A stretch of 64,000 nucleotides of DNA from assembly GCA_049303315.1 (NCBI GenBank), contig JBAQMZ010000053.1, positions 1 to 64,000 of the forward strand, read 5' to 3'. The notes beneath the pieces were generated by a model. It searched no databases. It saw nothing but the letters and a program-made list of their open reading frames with translations, and was not told where the DNA came from. Positions 44,328 to 52,005 of the stretch are shown here, piece after piece. The translations under genes were made by a program, and so were the position numbers. Source of the stretch: Methanoperedens sp049303315 (GTDB taxonomy: Archaea > Halobacteriota > Methanosarcinia > Methanosarcinales > Methanoperedenaceae). Within the stretch, counting starts at the first letter, position 1. The number at the start of each line of letters is the position of its first letter.

Positions 44328-44507
44328 ATGAGTGAAGCGAAAATTTCTGAAAAGGTTAATTTGGAAAAGGGAATTTCTGCCCTTCAAAAAGCACTGAAGG
44401 CAAAGAATGTGAATGTCGATGCGAAGGATTTGAAGGCTGCCGTAGCAGAGGCACATAAGGCCGCTATAGTAGGCTGTGATTCATGTGCAAACGGTTGGCA
44501 TTGGTAA
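44328..44507 (+). CDS. Putative RiPP precursor peptide
   Basis: 59 residues. A charged helical leader (MSEAKISEKVNLEKGISALQ, then Lys/Ala/Asp-rich to about residue 45) is followed by the tail GCDSCANGWHW with Cys50, Cys53, Trp57, His58 and Trp59. The strong Shine-Dalgarno GGGAGGTGAT fixes the ATG at 44328; an in-frame upstream ATG at 44307 precedes that site. Small size, leader/core layout, aromatic and Cys-rich C-terminus, and three downstream modifying-enzyme genes mark it as the precursor of a ribosomally synthesised, modified peptide. I know no described family with this core. Confidence 0.75.
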   Translation: MSEAKISEKVNLEKGISALQKALKAKNVNVDAKDLKAAVAEAHKAAIVGCDSCANGWHW

Positions 44508-44520
44508 GCAGTATACGCCC

Positions 44521-44604
44521 CCTTCCCGTGTCAAATTAACACCGGGAGGCAAGCTATCCCAAAACTGGTGACTGATTTTGTTTACATTCGTTTTGGGACA
44601 GCTT
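44521..44604 (+). terminator. Two hairpins between precursor and enzyme genes
   Basis: First hairpin: CCTTCCCGTGT (44521-44531) with ACACCGGGAGG (44539-44549), one mismatch. Second: AAGCTATCCCAAAAC (44551-44565) with GTTTTGGGACAGCTT (44590-44604), 15 pairs with one G-T. There is no T-run, so they are more likely attenuator or RNA-processing and stability elements than a full terminator. Confidence 0.65.
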
Positions 44605-44660
44605 GAAAGAAGTAATTTTAGGAATAGTGGCAGGACAGCAGACAAGTAATTAGGAGAAAA

Positions 44661-46094
44661 ATGGTATTTTCAGATACTGATAAGCCGAGGATATCGGAAA
44701 ATTGGCGTTTCAGGAATGATGGCAATTGCATGGTGATATATTTGCATTCCTTGCAAAAGAATGTTGCACGTGTGCTTTCACCTTTTGAATCGATATTTAT
44801 TCTTCTTTTTGATGGAACGAATACCTGGGCAGAGATAAAAACAGCTGCACAGGGAATAATAAATGCTACCGACGGACAAAGTGCTGAAGAAATTGAGCAG
44901 ATTACTACTGAACTTGCCCATCTGGATGGCTTTTTTTCATTGGAAGGACCGCGTTCCCTTTCCTTTGACAAGCCCATGGAAAACCTGATTCCAGACTTTG
45001 CTAACTACACAATGACACCACACAGAATGCTGCGTCCTATCACCATCGCCATTAGCTTTACCAACCGATGCCAATGCGACTGTATTTACTGTTATGCTGA
45101 ACGTGAGCCGTGTGCGGAGCGTAGTCTGGATGAGTGGATCCCCATTTTGGATGAAATTGCAGAAAATGAAATTACATTGGTCGATATTGGCGGCGCTGAT
45201 ATTTTTTGCCGTCAGGATGCCCTGGAAATTATGGAAGAGTTAGACAAACGGAATTTCTCATTCTTTGTTTCCACAAAGAGCTATGTTTCGCCGGGGCAAG
45301 CACAGCGGATGGCTGCCTTGAACATAGGTAATAAAGACATGCCCCACTGGGCGCTGCGTCCGATGCAAGTATCTCTGGACAGCACTGATAATAGACTCGC
45401 TTCTTTTTTGTCCCAACACGAGAACTATCTTTCCAAAGCTGAAGACAGTCTGCGAAATCTGATCGAAGCCGGAATCAGTCCAAGAGTAAAAGCGGTGCTT
45501 ACTTCATATAATGCTGATGCACCATTGGAACTGGTCAGGCGTCTTGCGCCGATGGGGATAAACGAGTTTCATTTTGTGCAGTACAGCCGAGGCTTGTACC
45601 GGCATAGTGACAAGCTTTTCCTGACCTTGGAACAGAAAAAACGCCTTATAGATATGGAGAGTCAGATCAAGGAAGAATTTCCGGATATTTTTATCTTCAT
45701 GCAAAAGGATATTACAACTGGCGGATCCAGGAATCTTACACCGGAGGTTTGGGCAAAGCGACCGATTTGTTCAGGAGGGCGCACCAAAATGTTAGTAAAG
45801 CCGGACGGCGCAGTTACCTTATGCGAACAAACGCCAAATGAACCAGCTTACACGGTAGGGAATGTTTTCGAAGACGGAGTTATGGGCGTATGGAATTCCG
45901 ATGCTATACACCGATTCAATTATCCCTCACGCGAACTTTTTCAAAATTCTGATTGTTACAATTGTACCGATTTTGCAAGATGTATATATGTGAAAGGATG
46001 GTGTTTCAGGGATTCTCTTGCTTGTTACGGTACTATATATAAAGCCCCGCCAGACTGTCCGCATCAAACCAAAATGCCACCTCGCGCCATCTAA
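44661..46094 (+). CDS. Radical SAM/SPASM peptide-modifying enzyme with N-terminal PqqD-like domain
   Basis: 477 residues. Residues about 15-95 form a PqqD-like RiPP recognition element (VARVLSPFESIFILLFDGTN, ending LAHLDGFFSLEG). The radical SAM motif is CQCDCIYC, with cluster cysteines at 137, 141 and 144. A SPASM domain for auxiliary Fe-S clusters fills the C-terminus: PICSGGRTKMLVKPDGAVTL, GNVFEDGVMGVWNS, then a Cys-rich end with CYNCTDFARC. Family members make C-C, thioether or oxidative changes in peptides. A Shine-Dalgarno AGGAGAAA precedes the ATG. The recognition domain should bind the upstream precursor's leader. Confidence 0.88.
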   Translation: MVFSDTDKPRISENWRFRNDGNCMVIYLHSLQKNVARVLSPFESIFILLFDGTNTWAEIKTAAQGIINATDGQSAEEIEQITTELAHLDGFFSLEGPRSLSFDKPMENLIPDFANYTMTPHRMLRPITIAISFTNRCQCDCIYCYAEREPCAERSLDEWIPILDEIAENEITLVDIGGADIFCRQDALEIMEELDKRNFSFFVSTKSYVSPGQAQRMAALNIGNKDMPHWALRPMQVSLDSTDNRLASFLSQHENYLSKAEDSLRNLIEAGISPRVKAVLTSYNADAPLELVRRLAPMGINEFHFVQYSRGLYRHSDKLFLTLEQKKRLIDMESQIKEEFPDIFIFMQKDITTGGSRNLTPEVWAKRPICSGGRTKMLVKPDGAVTLCEQTPNEPAYTVGNVFEDGVMGVWNSDAIHRFNYPSRELFQNSDCYNCTDFARCIYVKGWCFRDSLACYGTIYKAPPDCPHQTKMPPRAI

Positions 46095-46108
46095 TAAAAG
46101 GATAATTC

Positions 46109-46933
46109 TTGAGTATGCAATCAGCCAATGTGCAAATAGAAAAATACCGCAGGCATTTGACATCCTTTGCATCCAAAGCAACACCGCTTTGCGTTCCATT
46201 TCTGGATTTATTGAGGGCTTCGCCCGAAGCTCATTTGGAATGCTCCTGTAAAGTATGTGGCGACACCGTGCATCCATTGCGGTTTAACCTTTGGTACAAG
46301 AATAGTGGAGGATCCAGTCTTAATCCCAAAATAGTTGCCTTTTTAGAGCATTATGCGGAAATGGCTCCTATAGATCGTTCACTGTATCATGAGGTAATAG
46401 GAACAGATTTTCTATACGAAAAAGTGCGTTATAACGTAGTCGGTATAGACCTGAGACCGGATATTGCCTCATCGAGAATCAAACTGTGGCACATTGTGGG
46501 AGATTACCCGGCTATGGAAACACGTGCTCTTGGCTTTGCAGGTATTTCACCCAATGCTCGTCGCCTTAAGATTCACAAGGGATTCCTTTTCGGGTTTGAT
46601 TTCGTTTTTTCTGGAGCATCGGCTTTAAAGGTCTATCCTGTTATGCACGATTATGAGATTCGCGAACAGAACGCACTGCTGCGAGATATAGTTGGAGAAA
46701 AAGTGACAATGTTACTAGAGCGTTGCCACCGAGTCAGTTTTTGCTTTTCCACAGATAAAGTTGGCGCTTCGGCACATATGATTCCTTACGATGCTTCCGA
46801 CTTTATAGCTAAAATAGGATCCAAACAGCTTTCAACTGCTTTTTCTGCCATAGGATCAACCAAAATTATTATTGCCATGGATATTGATGATATCAATGCG
46901 GGTGAATATCACACATTTAATTTGTATTATTAG
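46109..46933 (+). CDS. LynF/TruF/PatF-like peptide prenyltransferase (putative)
   Basis: 274 residues. It resembles the cyanobactin ABBA-fold peptide prenyltransferases in layout: the N-terminal YRRHLTSFASK; the central VRYNVVGIDLRPDI and SRIKLWHIVGDYP strands; GFLFGFDFVFSGASALKVYP; and the C-terminal STKIIIAMDIDDINAGEYHT ending FNLYY, like the FCFYY end of PatF. Such enzymes put dimethylallyl groups on Tyr, Ser, Thr or Trp of peptides. A CSCKVC segment near residue 45 is not typical. Start is TTG 46109 or ATG 46115. The assignment rests on pattern memory and needs a profile search. No other family fits better. Confidence 0.55.
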   Translation: MSMQSANVQIEKYRRHLTSFASKATPLCVPFLDLLRASPEAHLECSCKVCGDTVHPLRFNLWYKNSGGSSLNPKIVAFLEHYAEMAPIDRSLYHEVIGTDFLYEKVRYNVVGIDLRPDIASSRIKLWHIVGDYPAMETRALGFAGISPNARRLKIHKGFLFGFDFVFSGASALKVYPVMHDYEIREQNALLRDIVGEKVTMLLERCHRVSFCFSTDKVGASAHMIPYDASDFIAKIGSKQLSTAFSAIGSTKIIIAMDIDDINAGEYHTFNLYY

Positions 46934-46942
46934 CGGGATCAA

Positions 46943-48166
46943 ATGGAAAGATTTCAAGACGAATGCAAGGAGGTAATAGTTGTCGGCGCCGGACTGGCCG
47001 GGCTTTCCGGGGCATACGCATTGCGTGATAAAGACATTATCGTGCTTGAACTAAAAACGAATGCCGGAGGGCGCGTGCTTACCCGTGAAAAAATGGGAGT
47101 AAGCTATGAAATCGGAGCAGTTTTTGCTATTGAACCGACATTCTTGCCGCCCGGAATCGCTCCACCACCACTAATCGAAGAATATGGCATGATTGGAGTC
47201 TGTTCGAAAGGACGCACTTGGTTTGGCAAAAGTGTTGTGGATTGTCTTGAAAAAATTGATTTTCGAAACCTTGAGATCGAAGAGATTACTGCATTTGTCA
47301 ATGGAGGCGCATATGATATATCCGACCTTTCGCCGCCATCGTACGAGTTGTTAAATGCTTTTTTTCAGTTGATTCACCCTGGTGAGATAGGTGAATATAT
47401 TCCTCAAAGGAGGCTTGATGCCTTTCAAGTATTTCAGATGGGACATTATGAAACCGGCAATGGAGCGTTGATTGCTGGCTTGATTGAAGGTATATCATCG
47501 CGGCTTCGTTGTGGGGTGCAGGTACTTAGTATCGATGATCAAGGACGAAATGTTGTTGTTATTGTCAATGAAGGGGGGCAAATTAAGCACCTTTCTGCAA
47601 AGGCCGTTATTTGCTCGATACCAGCCCATGAAGCATCTCGCGTTATCGCCCGTGCAGAAAGCCCCAGCAGACTTTTTTTGGATGGAATTCGTTACGGCAC
47701 AGGAAGTCTGTGCGTTTTAGCAATACCGGAAAACCTAATTCCTGAGTTTTCGTACATTGCTACCCCGGATCTTGCTACCAGTACCGTTGTGCGGCAGAAA
47801 ACGGCTGTTGATGGTCTGGTATTGTTATACTTTTACTTCATGGGAATTAAATCCGTACCTGTGCGTAAATTGCAAGCAAAAGAAATGGTGAAAATGGCGT
47901 TGCAAACTCTTGATGCTTTGGGTTTTGGCAACTTTAGGGAGGAACAAATAAAATTTGCCGACCATCATCATTGGGACATGATTAGCCCGATTATTTCGGA
48001 GGAAAGTTATGGTGCTTGGGCTATAGAAAAAATACATCCGTCACAGCGCGTTTTTTTAGCGGGTGACTATACTCATGTGGATAGTCACCATCTCATGCCA
48101 TATGGGATGTCAGCCGCCATATCCTCTGGAAAAAAAGCAGCGGAGCAAGTACAACATTTGCTTTAA
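46943..48166 (+). CDS. FAD-dependent amine oxidase-family enzyme
   Basis: 407 residues. The dinucleotide-binding fold is at the N-terminus: EVIVVGAGLAGLSGAYALRD, then LELKTNAGGRVLTRE, and the C-terminal FAD motif RVFLAGDYTHVDSHHLMPYG and MSAAISSGKKAAEQV. This matches the flavin amine oxidase/protoporphyrinogen oxidase/phytoene desaturase superfamily. In the cluster it could oxidise the peptide or a residue released from it, as flavoenzymes do in some peptide-derived cofactor pathways. It follows the prenyltransferase-like gene by 9 bases. Confidence 0.85.
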   Translation: MERFQDECKEVIVVGAGLAGLSGAYALRDKDIIVLELKTNAGGRVLTREKMGVSYEIGAVFAIEPTFLPPGIAPPPLIEEYGMIGVCSKGRTWFGKSVVDCLEKIDFRNLEIEEITAFVNGGAYDISDLSPPSYELLNAFFQLIHPGEIGEYIPQRRLDAFQVFQMGHYETGNGALIAGLIEGISSRLRCGVQVLSIDDQGRNVVVIVNEGGQIKHLSAKAVICSIPAHEASRVIARAESPSRLFLDGIRYGTGSLCVLAIPENLIPEFSYIATPDLATSTVVRQKTAVDGLVLLYFYFMGIKSVPVRKLQAKEMVKMALQTLDALGFGNFREEQIKFADHHHWDMISPIISEESYGAWAIEKIHPSQRVFLAGDYTHVDSHHLMPYGMSAAISSGKKAAEQVQHLL

Positions 48167-48178
48167 ATTGAATACCCC

Positions 48179-48190
48179 GCAGCTTGCTGC
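48179..48190 (+). terminator. Small hairpin after the peptide cluster
   Basis: GCAGC-TT-GCTGC followed 13 bases later by a short T-run lies just after the flavoenzyme stop. It is a weak terminator candidate. Confidence 0.35.
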
Positions 48191-48321
48191 AAGGTGTGCT
48201 TTTTGACTTAAGAGGTGAGAAAAAAGTTACCAACGGTTTTGAGTAGGCTTTGGTAAGTACCATCATCATTATTATAGTTATTAGTAAACCTTATTACGTT
48301 AAAGAATAATTATATTATATT

Positions 48322-48810
48322 ATGGATTTGGTTAAAGAGAAGATTATCGTCGGAATTGCAGACCTTGTCGTTGTTCATAACCCGGCAGTGCTTGTAACAA
48401 TTGGACTTGGTTCCTGTGTGGCAGTTTCATTTCGCGACCCGGTGGCGAAATTCGGGGGACTTGCCCATATATTACTTCCGGCTATAGAAGAATCAAAAAA
48501 TAAAGACAATCCTTTGAAATTTGCGGATACGGCCATCGAAAAGGCTGTTGAGATGATGCTTCAAAAGGGATGTTTGAAGAACAGGATAGAAACCAAGATA
48601 GCTGGCGGGGCAAGCATGTTCAGCTTCAAAGAAGCGGACATGCAGATAGGGACAAGAAATGTTGAAGCCGTCAGGAGAAAACTTAAAGATTTGAAACTTC
48701 CGATTATAGCAAGCGATACCGGGGGAAATTACGGCAGGACCATAGAATTCGATATCGCATCCGGGGTTATGCTTGTTAAAAGCGCATTTAACGGGAACAA
48801 GGAAATTTAA
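48322..48810 (+). CDS. cheD: Chemoreceptor glutamine deamidase CheD
   Basis: 162 residues. Catalytic Cys in GLGSCVAVSFRDP and His in GGLAHILLP; the later AGGASMFSF and DTGGNYGRTI are typical. CheD deamidates receptor glutamines and activates CheC. It normally sits beside cheC; here a 4-kb peptide cluster intervenes and cheD has its own upstream region, with a TATA-like ATTATAGTTA around 48271. Confidence 0.94.
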   Translation: MDLVKEKIIVGIADLVVVHNPAVLVTIGLGSCVAVSFRDPVAKFGGLAHILLPAIEESKNKDNPLKFADTAIEKAVEMMLQKGCLKNRIETKIAGGASMFSFKEADMQIGTRNVEAVRRKLKDLKLPIIASDTGGNYGRTIEFDIASGVMLVKSAFNGNKEI

Positions 48811-48816
48811 TTTTTC

Positions 48817-49692
48817 TTAATGGTAATCCTCATGCCCTATCTCCACGGGGGCGCATTCGGCACATTCAAATTGCAGTGTGGTATGTAATATCCGAAACCT
48901 TTCTTTTACGATCTCGCTTATCATGGTTATTAATACCTCGGTCTGCTGGACATGGATCCTGTCCACAAGTACATGGGCGCTCATAGCATGGATATTGGAG
49001 CAAATACTCCATATATGAATATCATGAACTCCTTTTATGCCTTCTATCTGCATTATTGTTTCTTTTAATTTCTCAGCATCAACATGCACGGGAGCGAACT
49101 CGAGGAGAATCCGGGCGGAGCCGAAAATGAGCCTGAGAGAACCGTACAAAAGCATTATGCCCAATAAAATGCTAAGCACAGGGTCAACAATTGTTTTGCC
49201 TGTGAAAATGATGATGAGGGCTCCCGCTATCACCCCGATGGATGCAAGGGCGTCCCCGATTACATGCAGGTATGCCCCTTTGATATTGAGGTCATGATGC
49301 CCGCGCAATTTTAAAGCCACCCACAAATTCACAACCAGTCCAACACTGGCTATTACCAGCACCTGGGCTCCTCTCACCGGTGGAGGATTCAGGATTCTTC
49401 CATAAGCCTCATAAAAGATGAATATGGAAATTCCGAGGATTGTTAATCCATTGATTAATGCAACAAAAATTTCAAACCTGTGGTAACCGAAGGTAACATT
49501 CCTGTTAGAGGGGCGGGAGGATATTTTTATTGCGCCATAGGTAAGAACCAGTGCCACAGCATCCATAAAAACATGGGCTGCATCCGAAAGAAGAGCAAGG
49601 CTGTTGGATATTATTCCCCCCGCAAATTCGAGGAAAAAAATAAGGGTTGTGAGGATTATTGCAATCTTTAAGTTCTTATTTATATTGTCCAT
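48817..49692 (-). CDS. Cation diffusion facilitator transporter (CzcD/ZnT-like)
   Basis: About 291 residues. Zn/Co/Cd:proton antiporter with six helices. Metal site HxxxD pairs are in ALLSDAAHVFMDAVALVLTY and HVIGDALASIGVIAG; the N-terminal helices match LKIAIILTTLIFFLEFAGGI. The cytoplasmic C-terminal domain ends with ECAECAPVEIGHED, adding a Cys pair and His. The ATG at 49692 gives a normal N-terminus; an ATG 30 bases upstream (49722) is possible. Convergent with cheD. Confidence 0.9.
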   Translation of the reverse strand: MDNINKNLKIAIILTTLIFFLEFAGGIISNSLALLSDAAHVFMDAVALVLTYGAIKISSRPSNRNVTFGYHRFEIFVALINGLTILGISIFIFYEAYGRILNPPPVRGAQVLVIASVGLVVNLWVALKLRGHHDLNIKGAYLHVIGDALASIGVIAGALIIIFTGKTIVDPVLSILLGIMLLYGSLRLIFGSARILLEFAPVHVDAEKLKETIMQIEGIKGVHDIHIWSICSNIHAMSAHVLVDRIHVQQTEVLITMISEIVKERFRILHTTLQFECAECAPVEIGHEDYH

Positions 49693-49759
49693 GTTACAAG
49701 AGCCATATAAGATTGGCGCCATGATAAAATATTTCTATCGGTAAAGCCACGTATGATTC

Positions 49760-50047
49760 ATGCTAGTTGAACAGATTAAGCTTGAAAAGGGGAGCGCTCT
49801 TGGTTTAAAGATGGACATGGAAAATGCCCCGCTTCTTGTTATCAGGGCCGGGTGCGGCTTTGTTATGTGCGGGTATCTTAATATGGATGTTGCCAATAAG
49901 CTGGGGGACGTGGCTGTGCGGGTGACAGGAGTAAGAACCTTTGAAGATGTTTTGAATGCAAAAGCTGTGGACGTTTCTGAAGCTGCCAGGAAACTTGGAA
50001 TAACAGTCGGGATGCCTGCAAGAGAAGCGCTTAATAGGATGTTCTAA
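49760..50047 (+). CDS. DUF1805 family protein
   Basis: 95 residues. It matches DUF1805 (YunC-like), with ALGLKMDMENAPLLVIRAGC, GFVMCGYLNMDVANKLGDVA and a C-terminal DVSEAARKLGITVGMPAREA. Known members form small alpha/beta folds of unknown function and are frequent in methanogens. Monocistronic. Confidence 0.75.
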   Translation: MLVEQIKLEKGSALGLKMDMENAPLLVIRAGCGFVMCGYLNMDVANKLGDVAVRVTGVRTFEDVLNAKAVDVSEAARKLGITVGMPAREALNRMF

Positions 50048-50088
50048 AACCGAATTGTACTTTCTGCCCCGAGGTTACTGCACTAATT

Positions 50089-50859
50089 TTACCCTCTGAC
50101 CTCGGTGAGTGATAATATTTGTCTAATAGTATATCCTGCCGTCTCATAATTCATTTGTCTATATTTTTCCACTGCATCACGGTTTTCTGGAATGTTCCTT
50201 AAACATCCCTTGAGAAAATCGAATTCAGTTAGTTTTTCTCCAAGAAAATTTAAATCAAGTTCTCTTCCGCCATGCACAGGGTCAATGAGTGCGAGGATAT
50301 CAGCGTAATCTTTTATGAGCTTTGACTTTTCCCATTCTGGATCCTCACTTGTTCCATTATCTATTCGGTATGCTCGATCCCACGAAGCTTTTAGTTTAAG
50401 TAGTAATAGCATAGACCTCTTTGGGACTACAGCAGAAATTCTACCCCTCAATTCTCTTATCGTTGTTTGTTCTTTTGGGATAACAAAGTCCAATTCTGCC
50501 TCTTGACCTTCGAATTTTATTCTTCCTCGTAAAATGAAATCTATTATAATTTCCTTAATTTCTCCATCTCCAGTTGGTTTAGAAACGGTGTTAATTCTGC
50601 CCGGGATTTTGTAAGACTCGTATCCTCGTTCTTCTTTTAAAACCGTTTTGAGTGTATTTTTAGTTTCACTATTGGTCACCAAATCGATGTCAACTGAACC
50701 ATACCAAGGATTATAGGCATCTACTGCCCACCCACCAATAAGAACCGCAATTGGATTATCATAAGATTCTCCTTGTTCTTCCCGAATCCAGTTTAAAATA
50801 AAATTAAGTTCTTCAAGAGACATCGCTATGATCGCAGGGGTTGGGTCATACAGAGGCAT
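50089..50859 (-). CDS. Nucleotidyltransferase toxin-like protein (AbiEii-type)
   Basis: 256 residues. A polymerase-beta-type nucleotidyltransferase: IAVLIGGWAVDAYNPWYGSV and SVDIDLVTNS (GG, then DxD metal ligands), and a later Lys-rich helical segment KRSMLLLLKLKASWDRAY as in AbiEii. It overlaps the upstream antitoxin-like gene by 14 bases. AbiEii toxins transfer nucleotides to tRNA or other RNA and block growth on phage infection. The target here is unknown. Confidence 0.75.
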   Translation of the reverse strand: MPLYDPTPAIIAMSLEELNFILNWIREEQGESYDNPIAVLIGGWAVDAYNPWYGSVDIDLVTNSETKNTLKTVLKEERGYESYKIPGRINTVSKPTGDGEIKEIIIDFILRGRIKFEGQEAELDFVIPKEQTTIRELRGRISAVVPKRSMLLLLKLKASWDRAYRIDNGTSEDPEWEKSKLIKDYADILALIDPVHGGRELDLNFLGEKLTEFDFLKGCLRNIPENRDAVEKYRQMNYETAGYTIRQILSLTEVRG

Positions 50860-51859
50860 ATTTATCTACCATAGCCTTCGTAATATCCCGTCCGCCGTAT
50901 CCTAATCCTGCCAAATCCAGTAATGCCTGAGCAGGAGAGACGACTTTGACATCTTCTATTTCTCTGGTGTTATTGAATATTTCTCTATCTGGCGTATAAA
51001 TCCTTGCCCTGATGCCCTTCTTTTCTTTATCTTCGAACGCCTTAATGAAAAAATCAATTTCATGTTCTTCGATATAAAGGTAAATAAAATCATGCCGAAA
51101 TGCATAGCCGGTATATAATCCTCCGGCAGTGTAACTGGTAAAAGCGAACTTAATTCCTTTATTCTTTAATATATGAGATAGCTCCTGTGCTGCTTTAAAA
51201 GCATCGCTGTATTCGATATTTATTTCTTTTATACAAAGATTTTCGAAGGGTCTTTCCCATGCAACCCCATTCAATAGTTTATTTGTGTCTGAAATTTTCA
51301 CATAATTTCCCTTTAATTTAGTTACAATTCCCTGGCTAATCAGGCTCTGGATAGTTGCATACGCCCATCCGTAGGATACGTTCTCCATAAGGGACAATTG
51401 CCGGATGGACGTTGTTTTCTCTTTAAGGAGACGAGTAATTACTTTCCATGATTTTTCTGAGGTGACTTTGGTTTTGCTCGGAAAATAATTATAATTCTGC
51501 ATGGGATGACCGATGTTATGGGGAATTGTCATCAAAATTATGCCTACCTGTTTTGCTAATTCTTCTACATTGGGTGGAATGACCTTACTTGCAATGACAA
51601 CGTAGATATTGGAAATATTTTTATTCTGTTTTTTCAGAAGTTCTTTTAATAAAATCAACCTAGCTACTGTATCAACACTTGCTTTGGATTTTATTTCGAC
51701 ATAATATCTACTATTACCCTCTTCAATGACTGCATCAACACTTACAGGAATCAAGGCGTCTTTTAAAGCCGGCTCTTTAATAACAACGGCGCTATTGCTT
51801 AAGTTGAGTTTTGCACGTATTATCTCGAAGAGTTCCTGATTATTTTCTGAAAAGCTCAT
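50846..51859 (-). CDS. AbiEi-like antitoxin / winged-helix transcriptional regulator
   Basis: 337 residues. N-terminal nuclease-like domain of unknown activity (DAVIEEGNSRYYVEIKSKAS, a PD-(D/E)xK-like EIK pattern), then a winged helix (about 150-185, RQLSLMENVSYGWAYATIQS), then the AbiEi C-terminal region ending VVSPAQALLDLAGLGYGGRD. AbiEi antitoxins repress their own operon and neutralise AbiEii. The gene is upstream of and overlaps the nucleotidyltransferase gene, the normal order. Confidence 0.72.
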   Translation of the reverse strand: MSFSENNQELFEIIRAKLNLSNSAVVIKEPALKDALIPVSVDAVIEEGNSRYYVEIKSKASVDTVARLILLKELLKKQNKNISNIYVVIASKVIPPNVEELAKQVGIILMTIPHNIGHPMQNYNYFPSKTKVTSEKSWKVITRLLKEKTTSIRQLSLMENVSYGWAYATIQSLISQGIVTKLKGNYVKISDTNKLLNGVAWERPFENLCIKEINIEYSDAFKAAQELSHILKNKGIKFAFTSYTAGGLYTGYAFRHDFIYLYIEEHEIDFFIKAFEDKEKKGIRARIYTPDREIFNNTREIEDVKVVSPAQALLDLAGLGYGGRDITKAMVDKYASV

Positions 51860-51866
51860 ATAATCT

Positions 51867-51959
51867 TTATCAGTATTTACTGATAAGTATATAAAGTTAT
51901 CAGTGATACATATCTTTTAATAACGATAACTATTTAAAATTATCAGTGATACTTGATAA
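51867..51959. promoter_or_regulatory. Operator repeats upstream of the AbiE-like pair
   Basis: A perfect palindrome TTATCAGTATTTACTGATAA (51867-51886) starts 7 bases from the antitoxin ATG. Two direct repeats TTATCAGTGATAC follow at 51897-51909 and 51940-51952, the latter forming TTATCA...TGATAA (51940-51959). They fit autorepression by the winged-helix protein. Confidence 0.65.
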
Positions 51960-52005
51960 TGTCTTAAGATTCGGTTAGTATCCGGCTGGTTACTAATCAC
52001 TAATT

